Positions 7,652-14,965 of a stretch of DNA of 19,708 nt are shown one piece after another. The notes below the pieces were generated by a model, which was given only the letters and a program-made list of their open reading frames with translations, did not search any database and was not told the DNA's origin. The first letter of the stretch is position 1; each line of letters opens with the position of its first letter. The stretch is from Nitrosomonadaceae bacterium (GTDB lineage: Bacteria; Pseudomonadota; Gammaproteobacteria; Burkholderiales; Usitatibacteraceae), in the NCBI GenBank assembly GCA_021300055.1, contig JAJTHU010000055.1, forward strand, positions 1 through 19,708, in the 5' to 3' direction. A program made the position numbers and the translations under genes.

Positions 7652-8956
7652 ATGAAAAGACGATCGTTCCTGAAGATTGCAGCGAATCTAGCGATTGCGG
7701 GCGCTTCTGCGTCGGCAACATCTGCGCGCGCAGTACGGCTTGACGAGAATGCGCCGTTGGTCAATCCCTGCTTGAAACTCAGCGAGGCGTTGCGCCAGCA
7801 TCCGTTGACCCTCGCCGGTTTCGAAGGTCTGCGCATGGATGACGTGTGGGATTGCCACGCGCACCTGCTGGGCAAAGGACATGGCGACACCGGCGCGTTT
7901 GTGAGCCCGAAAATGCAATCAGCTTGGCCACTATGGCAATTGCGGCAGTATGTGCAGTATCGGTTCTATCTCGGCGCGGCGTGCGTGACGGCGGGCACCA
8001 AGACCATGGACCGAGATTACCTCGCACGGCTCATTTCAATCATGAACGAGCTGCCATCTGGCTTTCGCGCGATGCTGATGGCCTTTGACCGCACGCACGA
8101 CGTCAACGGTAAGCCCGTCGACGAGCAATCTGCTTTTTACCTGCCAAATGCATACGCGGCGCGCGTGGCCGCGGCCAACCCAACGCGATTGCTTTGGACG
8201 GCGTCGATTCACCCCTACCGGGCGGACGCAGCAGAAGAAGTGACGAAGGTCGTTGCCTCAGGCGCAGTTGCCGTCAAGTGGTTGCCGCCAGCGATGGGCA
8301 TCGACCCCGCTTCCGCAAAGTGCGATAAGTTCTACGAGGCGATGGCCAAGTTTGATCTCCCATTGATCACGCATGGCGGTGAAGAAAAAGCAGTTGAAGG
8401 TGCGCATCAACCGCTCTTCGGTAACGTACTGAAACTGCGTCGACCGCTTGAGCGTGGCGTGCGCGTGGTCGTGGCGCACTGCGCGAGCCTTGGGCGAGAT
8501 ATCGATCTCGATAAAGGCTCGGATGGCCCAGAAGTTTCTGCGTTCTCGTTGTTTGAGCGGCTGATGGCCGATCCCGCTTACGAGGGGCGACTGTTCGGCG
8601 ATATCTCTGCCACACCGCAAGCAAATCGCTTTACCTCGTTGGCGCAAATTCTGGCTCATCGCGAGTGGGGTAATCGGCTGCTTAACGGGTCAGATTACCC
8701 GCTGCCGGGGGTCTTTCCTTTGTTCTCCGTCGATAGCTTCGTCGAGCGCGGCTGGGTCACGCGCGAGGTTGGCGCGCATCTTCAGAGTGTGCGGCAGGCG
8801 AATCCGATCCTGTTTGATTTTCTGTTGAAGCGGCATCTACGTATCGATGGCGCAGCGTTCCCCGCTGCGGTGTTTGAAACCGCGCGGGTGTTCCGCCGGA
8901 GCGCAGCCGCCGCTTCTGCAAATTCAGCTCAATCTACGCAGGCATCGAGTCGATGA
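7652..8956 (+). CDS. Tat-exported metal-dependent amidohydrolase (TIM-barrel, amidohydrolase-2 type)
   Basis: 434 residues from the ATG at 7652, preferred over one five codons earlier because GGAG lies 9 nt upstream and MKRRSFLK then forms an N-terminal twin-arginine signal; cleavage is likely after the SARA run near residue 27. The metal-binding pattern of the amidohydrolase superfamily is visible: DCHAH (His69, His71), Lys209 in AVKWLPP, His241 in LITHGGEE, His276 in VVAHCAS and Asp348 in GSDYPLPG. The substrate cannot be read from the sequence. A folded, cofactor-loaded periplasmic hydrolase fits the Tat signal. Its TGA overlaps the ATG of the MFS-PlsC gene (ATGA), which indicates a two-gene operon. 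Confidence 0.82.
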   Translation: MKRRSFLKIAANLAIAGASASATSARAVRLDENAPLVNPCLKLSEALRQHPLTLAGFEGLRMDDVWDCHAHLLGKGHGDTGAFVSPKMQSAWPLWQLRQYVQYRFYLGAACVTAGTKTMDRDYLARLISIMNELPSGFRAMLMAFDRTHDVNGKPVDEQSAFYLPNAYAARVAAANPTRLLWTASIHPYRADAAEEVTKVVASGAVAVKWLPPAMGIDPASAKCDKFYEAMAKFDLPLITHGGEEKAVEGAHQPLFGNVLKLRRPLERGVRVVVAHCASLGRDIDLDKGSDGPEVSAFSLFERLMADPAYEGRLFGDISATPQANRFTSLAQILAHREWGNRLLNGSDYPLPGVFPLFSVDSFVERGWVTREVGAHLQSVRQANPILFDFLLKRHLRIDGAAFPAAVFETARVFRRSAAAASANSAQSTQASSR

Positions 8957-10869
8957 ACCACAGCCAATCGGACATCATCCCGCCGCATCCCACTTCCAGC
9001 CAGTTTGCCCTGCTGGGTGAGCGCCGCTTCGCGGCGTTTTTTTGGACGCAGTTTCTGGGTGCGGGCAATGACAACATCTTCAAGTTCGCGTTTACGGTGC
9101 TTGCGACATACCAAGCCGCGAGTTGGGGTGGGCTCGACCCAAAACTCGCCGGTCCCGTGATCGGTGCGCTTTTCATCCTGCCTTTCGTGCTGTTCTCCGC
9201 AACAGCCGGCCAGCTAGCCGACAAGTACGACAAAGCACCTCTGACTAAGTTGGTGAAGGACCTCGAGATAGCTTTTATGGTTGTGATCGCGGCGGGCTTT
9301 ATCTGGCACTTGCCGACGCTGTTGTTCTTGGGTGTGTTTCTGATGGGGTGCCATTCAACGCTGTTCGGCCCCGTTAAGTTTGCTTACTTGCCGCAGCACT
9401 TGCACGACACTGAGTTGACCGGCGGCAACGGGATGATTGAGATGGGCACGTTCACTGCGATCCTCCTCGGATCAATGGCCGGGGGCTTTTTGGTCAAGTT
9501 GGGCGATAGCGGTGTACTGTGGGTCGCGGGTGTGTCGCTGTTTGTGGCGGTGCTCGGTCGCGTCACCGCGCATTTCGTGCCGGCCTCGCCGCCGCCGGAT
9601 CCCGGACTGAAGGTCAATTGGAACCCGGTCACCGAGACCTGGCGCAATCTAAAGATCGCGCACCGGAACCCGACCGTATTTCACTCGCTGATCGGCAACT
9701 CATGGTTCTGGTTTATGGGTTCGATTTTCCTGACGTCCCTGACAGGGTTTGCCAAAGAGGTGTTGGGCGGTGACGAACTGGTCGTGCTGCTACTGATGGG
9801 GTTGTTTACCGCAGGTATCGGTATCGGCTGCATGCTGTGCGAGAAGTTTTCAGGACACAAGATAGAAATCGGGCTGGTGCCATTCGGCTCCATTGGCATG
9901 ACGGTGTTTTCGATTGATCTTTACTTCGCGTCGCGCGGGCTCGCCCCAAGCGGGGCGCTCAGTGGCGTGGGCAGCTTTGTCAGCCAATGGTCGAATGTGC
10001 GCGTCATGGCGGATTTGTTCTTTATGGCCATGTTTGCGGGCTTCTATTCAGTGCCGCTGTATGCCATGATGCAAGCGCGCGCTGAGCCCGACTATCGCGC
10101 CCGCATCATCGCGGCGAACAACATCCTGAATGCGCTCTTCATGGTGCTGGCCTCAGTGATGGCGGCGCTGCTCATGAAATCCGGGCTGAGCCTTCCAGAG
10201 TTGTACTTGGTAGTTGGCATCATGAATTTTGCGGTGGCGGCGTACATCTTTTTGCTTATTCCCGAGTTCCTGATGCGATTCCTCGTGTGGATGCTCATCC
10301 ACACTACCTATCGCGTCAAGGAAGAAGGGCAGATGCACATCCCCGATGAGGGGCCGTGCGTGCTGGTGTGCAATCACGTTAGCTTTGTCGACGCGCTTGT
10401 CATCGGCGGTTGCATTCGCCGACCAGTGCGGTTCGTGATGGACCACCGCATTTTCAAGATTCCGGTGCTCAATTTCATCTTTCGCACTGCGGGTACGATC
10501 CCGATCGCCTCGGCAAAGGAAGATCCAGTCATGTTGGAGCGCGCCTACGAGCGCATTGATGCGTACCTGAAAGCAGGGGAGGTCGTATGCATCTTCCCAG
10601 AGGGACGCATCACCGATAACGGCGATTTGTATCCGTTCAAGCAAGGCATCATGCGCATCATTGAGAAAAGCCCGGTGCCGGTTGTGCCAATGGCGCTGCG
10701 CGGACTCTGGGGGAGCTTCTTTTCCCGTTGGGGAGGTGCAGCAATGCGCTACCCGCGCGGTGTGTCTTCGTCGATTGGCTTTGTTGTCGACCAGCCTATC
10801 GCGCCGAGCTTGGTCACGCCTGAGTTGTTGCAGCAGAAAGTGGCGCTGCTGCGCGGCGATTGGAAGTAG
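8953..10869 (+). CDS. MFS transporter-PlsC acyltransferase fusion (LplT/Aas-like)
   Basis: 638 residues in two parts. Residues ~25-440 are a polytopic MFS-type transporter resembling the lysophospholipid flippase LplT; the N-terminal RFAAFFWTQFLGAGNDNIFK run is typical. Residues ~455-638 are a 1-acyl-glycerol-3-phosphate acyltransferase (PlsC) domain, with NHVSFVD (His475, Asp480; the HX4D catalytic motif) and FPEGRIT (548-554). Together they could bring lysophospholipid across the inner membrane and re-acylate it. Relatives with a third, AMP-forming acyl-ACP ligase domain exist; here it is absent, so acyl donor supply must come from elsewhere. The start overlaps the amidohydrolase stop. The transported substrate is inferred from the domain pairing, not shown. 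Confidence 0.88.
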   Translation: MNHSQSDIIPPHPTSSQFALLGERRFAAFFWTQFLGAGNDNIFKFAFTVLATYQAASWGGLDPKLAGPVIGALFILPFVLFSATAGQLADKYDKAPLTKLVKDLEIAFMVVIAAGFIWHLPTLLFLGVFLMGCHSTLFGPVKFAYLPQHLHDTELTGGNGMIEMGTFTAILLGSMAGGFLVKLGDSGVLWVAGVSLFVAVLGRVTAHFVPASPPPDPGLKVNWNPVTETWRNLKIAHRNPTVFHSLIGNSWFWFMGSIFLTSLTGFAKEVLGGDELVVLLLMGLFTAGIGIGCMLCEKFSGHKIEIGLVPFGSIGMTVFSIDLYFASRGLAPSGALSGVGSFVSQWSNVRVMADLFFMAMFAGFYSVPLYAMMQARAEPDYRARIIAANNILNALFMVLASVMAALLMKSGLSLPELYLVVGIMNFAVAAYIFLLIPEFLMRFLVWMLIHTTYRVKEEGQMHIPDEGPCVLVCNHVSFVDALVIGGCIRRPVRFVMDHRIFKIPVLNFIFRTAGTIPIASAKEDPVMLERAYERIDAYLKAGEVVCIFPEGRITDNGDLYPFKQGIMRIIEKSPVPVVPMALRGLWGSFFSRWGGAAMRYPRGVSSSIGFVVDQPIAPSLVTPELLQQKVALLRGDWK

Positions 10870-10974
10870 TCAAGCTCCAAGCGCGTGCTACACTCAAAAA
10901 CGCTCTACGCTGACTTTGCGCCTAATGCGTGCGCTTACTCTGCGTTCAAAAACACTTTTTTCGTCTAGTCCATC

Positions 10975-12087
10975 ATGTCCGGCAGCACACTCGGCAAACT
11001 CTTCACCGTTACCAACTTCGGCGAGTCGCACGGTCCCGCGATCGGCTGTGTCATCGATGGGTGTCCTCCCGGAATGCTGCTCAGCGAGGCAGATATGCAG
11101 CCGGACCTCGATCGACGCAAACCCGGCACTTCGCGCCACGTTACGCAACGTCGCGAGGATGATTGCGTTGAGATTTTGTCAGGTGTGTTCGAGGGCAAAA
11201 CGACCGGCGCACCCATCGCATTGCTGATCCGCAACGAAGACCAGCGCAGCAAAGATTACGGCAACATCGCCGACAGCTTTCGCCCCGGTCACGCGGATTA
11301 CACCTACTTGCAAAAGTACGGCATTCGCGACCATCGCGGTGGCGGTCGTTCGTCCGCCCGCTTGACCGCGCCCACGGTAGCGGCTGGCGCTGTCGCCAAA
11401 AAATGGCTCCAAGAGCGCTATGGCGTTGCGATCCACGGTTATCTCGCCGCGCTGGGCGTGAACAAGATTCCGTTTGAGTCGCTGGATCATGTACACAACA
11501 ATCCGTTCTTCGCGGCCAATGAATCGATGATTGCCGAACTCGAGGCATTCATGGATCGGCTGCGCAAGTCAGGCCAGAGCTGCGGCGCGCGCATCAACGT
11601 GGTGGCCAGCGGGGTACCCGTTGGGTGGGGCGCGCCGATTTACGATCGCCTTGACGCGGCTATCGCCTACGCAATGATGGGCATTAATGCGGTGAAGGGC
11701 GTCGAGATCGGCGCTGGTTTTCATTCTGTCGATCAGCTCGGTACCGAGCACTCCGATGAAATGACGCCAGAGGGATTCTTGTCGAACAATGCGGGCGGCG
11801 TGTTGGGCGGGATTTCAACCGGCCAAGACATCACTGTATCGATTGCAATTAAGCCGACCAGTTCAATTCGGCTCGATCGCCAAACGATCAATAAGCAAGG
11901 CGAGAGTGTGGTCATCAACACGCATGGTCGCCATGATCCATGCGTAGGCATTCGCGCGACGCCCATCGCCGAGGCTTATTTGGCGCTCGTGCTCATCGAC
12001 CACGCGCTGTTGCATCGCGCACAGAACGCAGACGTGCAGGCGGGCGTGCCTACCGTTCCGGGCGGCGTTGGCGCGTCGACCAAGTAA
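10975..12087 (+). CDS. aroC: Chorismate synthase
   Basis: 370 residues, the usual length. It converts EPSP to chorismate in the shikimate pathway using reduced FMN. Visible signatures include FGESHGPAIGCVIDGCPPG near the N-terminus, the RPGHADYTY run, RDHRGGGRSSARLTAP, GGVLGGISTGQDI and GRHDPCVGIRATPIAE near the C-terminus. The Leu in SSARLTAP, where many bacteria have Glu, is usual in betaproteobacterial AroC. There is no clear Shine-Dalgarno site before the ATG, although the start matches the family N-terminus. In the 105-nt gap after the MFS-PlsC gene a weak extended -10 (TGCTACACT, 10886-10894) is the only promoter-like match. It is probably transcribed on its own or as the end of the preceding operon. 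Confidence 0.97.
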   Translation: MSGSTLGKLFTVTNFGESHGPAIGCVIDGCPPGMLLSEADMQPDLDRRKPGTSRHVTQRREDDCVEILSGVFEGKTTGAPIALLIRNEDQRSKDYGNIADSFRPGHADYTYLQKYGIRDHRGGGRSSARLTAPTVAAGAVAKKWLQERYGVAIHGYLAALGVNKIPFESLDHVHNNPFFAANESMIAELEAFMDRLRKSGQSCGARINVVASGVPVGWGAPIYDRLDAAIAYAMMGINAVKGVEIGAGFHSVDQLGTEHSDEMTPEGFLSNNAGGVLGGISTGQDITVSIAIKPTSSIRLDRQTINKQGESVVINTHGRHDPCVGIRATPIAEAYLALVLIDHALLHRAQNADVQAGVPTVPGGVGASTK

Positions 12088-12091
12088 TCGA

Positions 12092-12117
12092 TAGCACGCG
12101 CGGGCGCTTGCGCGCTA
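12092..12117. terminator. Possible hairpin between convergent aroC and the eRF1-like gene
   Basis: TAGC (12092-12095) pairs with GCTA (12114-12117) and GCGC (12098-12101) with GCGC (12110-12113), with a 2-nt bulge. There is no T-run on the plus side. It fills the 31-nt gap between two convergent stop codons, which is why a termination role is suggested. Confidence 0.3.
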
Positions 12118-12118
12118 G

Positions 12119-12508
12119 TTAGGCGAGCATTCGATCGGCTGCGACGAAGTACTTGCGTGCGTAAGCCAGTAGCTGCCCGTCGCTCGGGTGGTCGACTGTT
12201 TCGACGCCAATCACATGATCGAGCAGCGCATGATGACGCTTGGTGATGTGTTTGATGAACGCGAGCTTAGCGTTGGCCGGGCCGACGATGAGCCACTCAC
12301 GGTTATCGCGAATCTTTTGCACGATGGCGTCGTAGTACTCTGGATGCTCGGCCGCTTTGCCTGAGCCAACACTGTCGGCGCGGTGATGTTGGTGTTCATT
12401 TTTGTGTGCCGAGTGCACGACGACAGGTTTTTCGGCCGTTTCGCGACCGAAGGCAATGATGTGGGCTTCGCTGTGATCCAGCCAAACGACGACGTGACTT
12501 GCAGACAT
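12119..12508 (-). CDS. Small eRF1-domain-like 'translational machinery' protein
   Basis: 129 residues with a good ribosome site (GAGGAG 5 nt before the ATG). It is cytoplasmic, with no signal peptide or membrane segment. The opening HVVVWLDHSEAHIIAF, the His-rich linker (about 35-46), the central WLIVGPANAKLAFIKHI and the C-terminal GVETVDHPSDGQLLAYARKY match a proteobacterial family that databases label translational machinery protein and that resembles domain 3 of eRF1. The biochemical role is not established; ribosome or RNA interaction is only suggested by that resemblance. It lies alone, convergent with aroC and divergent from leuC. An FNR-type box is correctly spaced upstream of a -10, which suggests induction at low oxygen. 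Confidence 0.75.
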   Translation of the reverse strand: MSASHVVVWLDHSEAHIIAFGRETAEKPVVVHSAHKNEHQHHRADSVGSGKAAEHPEYYDAIVQKIRDNREWLIVGPANAKLAFIKHITKRHHALLDHVIGVETVDHPSDGQLLAYARKYFVAADRMLA

Positions 12509-12542
12509 GCGGACTCCTCGTGTGAGATGTTCTGATACTGCA

Positions 12543-12583
12543 AATCTATGCTGATCTACCGCTCAGGCGTTGATGTGCGTCAA
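12543..12583 (-). promoter_or_regulatory. Candidate class II FNR/ANR-type promoter of the eRF1-like gene
   Basis: TTGATGTGCGTCAA (12570-12583) matches the FNR/ANR consensus TTGAT-N4-ATCAA at 9 of 10 positions. On the minus strand a -10-like TAGATT follows at 12548-12543, 21 nt downstream. A start near 12535 would put the box centre at about -41.5, the class II position. The ribosome site and ATG follow 27 nt later. Seen: the motifs and the spacing; inferred: regulation by oxygen. Confidence 0.55.
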
Positions 12584-12620
12584 AGAGATCGGTTGCCGGT
12601 TGATTGCCCCATGTTGCGGC

Positions 12621-12635
12621 GCACCAAAACGGTGC
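12621..12635. promoter_or_regulatory. NtrC-like palindrome in the leuC promoter
   Basis: GCACC-AAAAC-GGTGC is a perfect inverted repeat with 5-nt spacing, matching the known NtrC half-site arrangement (GCACC-N5-GGTGC). It occupies about -34 to -20 relative to the predicted leuC start, where a bound protein would block RNA polymerase. It could also simply form a hairpin. Confidence 0.4.
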
Positions 12636-12642
12636 CGCCCGC

Positions 12643-12648
12643 TATAAT
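12643..12648 (+). promoter_or_regulatory. -10 element of leuC (TATAAT), possible leaderless start
   Basis: A perfect TATAAT lies 3 nt before the ATGATG at the start of leuC. With the usual 6-7 nt from -10 to start, transcription would begin at or next to the second ATG (12655), giving an mRNA without a leader. No TTGACA-like -35 is present at 16-18 nt and no Shine-Dalgarno site precedes the ATGs. Confidence 0.55.
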
Positions 12649-12651
12649 GGG

Positions 12652-14082
12652 ATGATGAACACAAATTCGAATCACGCGCCGCAAACGCTGTACGACAAGT
12701 TGTGGAACGCGCATGTTGTGCATTCCGAAGCGGATGGCACGGCGCTGATTTACATCGACCGGCATCTGGTGCACGAAGTGACTAGCCCGCAGGCATTTGA
12801 GGGGCTCGAAATCAATGGGCGCAAACCATGGCGCTTGAAATCGATCGTCGCGACGGCTGACCACAATGTGCCCACGACCGCGCGCAAGGACGGCATCGAA
12901 GACCCGATTTCGCGCTTGCAGGTCGAAACCCTCGACAACAACATCTCGAAGTTTGGTATTGCCGATTACTACGGCATGAACGATGCGCGCCAAGGAATCG
13001 TGCACGTGATCGGTCCTGAGCAAGGTGCGACCTTGCCGGGCATGACGGTGGTCTGTGGAGACTCTCACACATCAACCCACGGTGCATTCGCTGCATTGGC
13101 GTTCGGCATTGGCACGTCTGAAGTTGAGCACGTGATGGCTACGCAGTGCCTCAATGCCAAAAAAATGAAATCGATGCTTGTCAGTGTCGAAGGACAAGTC
13201 GGCAAAGGCGTCACGGCAAAGGACATCGTGCTCGCGATCATCGGCAAGATCGGCACAGCGGGCGGCACCGGCTACGCGATCGAGTTTGCCGGCTCGGCGA
13301 TTCGCGCGCTGTCGATGGAAGGCCGCATGACAGTGTGCAATATGGCCATTGAGGCCGGTGCGCGCTCCGGCATGATCGCAGTCGACGACACCACCATCAG
13401 CTACTTGCGTAATCGCCCGTTCTCACCAAAGGGCGACCATCTGGCGCGCGCGGAAGCCTATTGGCGCACGCTAGTGAGCGATGTAGGCGCGACCTTCGAT
13501 GCGGTGGTTTCGTTGAATGCGCGCGAAATCCGCCCGCAGGTTACCTGGGGCACTTCGCCTGAGATGGTGACGACGATCGACGGGCTCGTGCCTGACCCGA
13601 AATCAGAGCAGGATCCCGTTAAGCGTGAAGCGGCTGAGCGTGCGCTGCAGTACATGGGCTTGAACCCCGGAACGCCGATTAATCAGATCAAGATCGACAA
13701 AGTGTTTATTGGCAGTTGCACCAATTCGCGCATCGAAGATCTGCGTGCGGCGGCTGGCGTGCTGCGCGGCAGACGTATTGCAGACAATGTCAAGCTTGCG
13801 ATGGTAGTGCCAGGCTCGGGACTGGTGAAGCGCCAAGCGGAATCTGAAGGGCTCGACAAGATTTTTGTCGCCGCAGGTTTTAAGTGGCGCGAGCCGGGCT
13901 GCTCGATGTGCTTGGGTATGAACGATGACCGATTGTCACCGGGTGAACGGTGTGCGTCGACGTCGAATCGCAATTTCGAAGGGCGCCAAGGCGCGGGTGG
14001 ACGTACCCACCTTGTGAGCCCAGAGATGGCGGCGGCCGCTGCAATCGCGGGACGGTTTGCCGATGTTAGAGAAATTCTCTAG
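12652..14082 (+). CDS. leuC: 3-isopropylmalate dehydratase large subunit
   Basis: 476 residues. With LeuD it isomerises 2- to 3-isopropylmalate in leucine synthesis; an aconitase-type enzyme with one [4Fe-4S] cluster. The cluster Cys are visible: Cys356 in FIGSCTNSR, and Cys417 and Cys420 in GCSMCLGMNDD. VVCGDSHTSTHGAFAALAFG (from 133) is the family signature. The homologous core begins at QTLYDKLW (residue 11), so the start is one of the tandem ATGs at 12652/12655, not the upstream in-frame ATG at 12604, which would fall before the TATAAT box. The last codons overlap the ribosome site (AGGAG) of the lipoprotein gene, which starts 9 nt after the stop. It is the first gene of leuC-lipoprotein-leuD-leuB. 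Confidence 0.97.
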   Translation: MMNTNSNHAPQTLYDKLWNAHVVHSEADGTALIYIDRHLVHEVTSPQAFEGLEINGRKPWRLKSIVATADHNVPTTARKDGIEDPISRLQVETLDNNISKFGIADYYGMNDARQGIVHVIGPEQGATLPGMTVVCGDSHTSTHGAFAALAFGIGTSEVEHVMATQCLNAKKMKSMLVSVEGQVGKGVTAKDIVLAIIGKIGTAGGTGYAIEFAGSAIRALSMEGRMTVCNMAIEAGARSGMIAVDDTTISYLRNRPFSPKGDHLARAEAYWRTLVSDVGATFDAVVSLNAREIRPQVTWGTSPEMVTTIDGLVPDPKSEQDPVKREAAERALQYMGLNPGTPINQIKIDKVFIGSCTNSRIEDLRAAAGVLRGRRIADNVKLAMVVPGSGLVKRQAESEGLDKIFVAAGFKWREPGCSMCLGMNDDRLSPGERCASTSNRNFEGRQGAGGRTHLVSPEMAAAAAIAGRFADVREIL

Positions 14083-14091
14083 GAGATAGAC

Positions 14092-14244
14092 ATGAAACGA
14101 TTTATCGCAATTGCGCTCGCTGGCTTGTTTACGATGGGTTTGGCTGGCTGCAACACCATTGAGGGTGTCGGCAAAGACATCAAGAAGGGCGGCGAAGTGA
14201 TCGAGAAAACGGCAGAGAAAACTGCCGAGAAGATGAAAAAATAG
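14092..14244 (+). CDS. Entericidin A/B-type small lipoprotein
   Basis: A 50-residue protein: MKRFIAIALAGLFTMGLAGC is a lipoprotein signal with lipobox LAGC, acylated at Cys20. Asn at +2 rather than Asp suggests outer-membrane sorting. The mature part begins NTIEGVGKDIKKGGEVIEKT and ends in a Lys/Glu-rich amphipathic repeat (EKTAEKTAEKMKK). This is the pattern of the entericidin EcnA/EcnB family. AGGAG lies 6 nt upstream, overlapping the leuC stop region. Its TAG shares the G with the GTG start of leuD (TAGTG), so leuD translation is probably coupled to it. A lipoprotein gene at this place between leuC and leuD is usual in betaproteobacteria. Entericidins are linked to envelope stress and lysis in E. 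coli; the role here is not known. Confidence 0.85.
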   Translation: MKRFIAIALAGLFTMGLAGCNTIEGVGKDIKKGGEVIEKTAEKTAEKMKK

Positions 14245-14882
14245 TGGAAGCGTTTCGCCAACATCTGGGGCTGGTTGCGCCGCTTGATCGCGCCAACGTC
14301 GATACTGACGCGATCATCCCGAAGCAATTCCTGAAATCGATCAAGCGCACGGGCTTTGGTCCCAACGCGTTCGACGAGTGGCGCTACCTCGACCAGGGTG
14401 AGCCGGGAATGGACAACAGCAAGCGTCCGCTCAACCCGAAGTTCGTGCTCAACGAACCACGCTACGCCGGCGCGAGTGTGTTGCTGACCCGCAAGAATTT
14501 TGGTTGCGGTTCGTCGCGTGAGCACGCGCCTTGGGCGCTGCAGCAGTATGGATTCAAGGCAATCATTGCGCCTTCGTTTGCGGACATCTTTTTCAACAAC
14601 TGCTTCAAGAATGGCCTGCTTCCGATTGTGTTGACCGAGGCGCAGGTCGATCACTTGTTCAACATCGTGTTTGCCACGCCCGGTCTCAAACTGAATGTCG
14701 ATCTTGAGCGGCAGGTAGTCGAAGTTCCTGCGGGTGAAAGTTATCGCTTCGAGGTTGAGCCGTTTCGCAAAGAGTGCTTGCTCAACGGTTGGGACGAGAT
14801 TGGGCTGACCATGCGGCACACCGAGAAGATTCGGGCTTACGAAGCTGCGCGCGCGCAGCGGGAGCCGTGGTTGTTCTCATGA
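14244..14882 (+). CDS. leuD: 3-isopropylmalate dehydratase small subunit
   Basis: 212 residues, normal for LeuD, the swivel-domain partner of LeuC. The family landmarks APLDRANVDTDAIIPKQFLK (12-31), FDEWRYLDQGEPG, NFGCGSSREHAPWAL and FADIFFNNCFKNGLLP are all present. The GTG start, overlapping the lipoprotein stop by one base, is favoured because the N-terminus MEAFRQHLGLVAPLDRANVD aligns with the usual one (M.AF..H.GLVAPLDRANVDTD). A purine-rich GAGAAG about 10 nt upstream, inside the lipoprotein gene, may serve as ribosome site. leuB follows after 83 nt. Confidence 0.96.
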   Translation: MEAFRQHLGLVAPLDRANVDTDAIIPKQFLKSIKRTGFGPNAFDEWRYLDQGEPGMDNSKRPLNPKFVLNEPRYAGASVLLTRKNFGCGSSREHAPWALQQYGFKAIIAPSFADIFFNNCFKNGLLPIVLTEAQVDHLFNIVFATPGLKLNVDLERQVVEVPAGESYRFEVEPFRKECLLNGWDEIGLTMRHTEKIRAYEAARAQREPWLFS

Positions 14883-14889
14883 CACGTCT

Positions 14890-14922
14890 GCCCCAGGAGG
14901 GGCGGGCGAACGATTTCCCGCC
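14890..14922 (+). other. Two mutually exclusive stem-loops in the leuD-leuB spacer
   Basis: GCCCC (14890-14894) can pair with GGGGC (14899-14903), or GGCGGG (14901-14906) with CCCGCC (14917-14922); the two share bases 14901-14903 and cannot form together. There is no T-run, so this is not a plain terminator. An attenuation or mRNA-stability role is speculative. Confidence 0.35.
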
Positions 14923-14965
14923 TACGAAAAGGCAGGAGTGCAGTTCAAGTTCTGTGAGCTAAAAA

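Noticed and set aside
11320..11400. Loss of the conserved Glu in the AroC ARET motif (here ARLT)
   Set aside because: SSARLTAP is the usual form in betaproteobacterial AroC as far as I recall, so it is not a defect.
14079..14819. Minus-strand open frame opposite the lipoprotein gene and leuD
   Set aside because: It lies antisense to well-conserved leuD and shows no family likeness.
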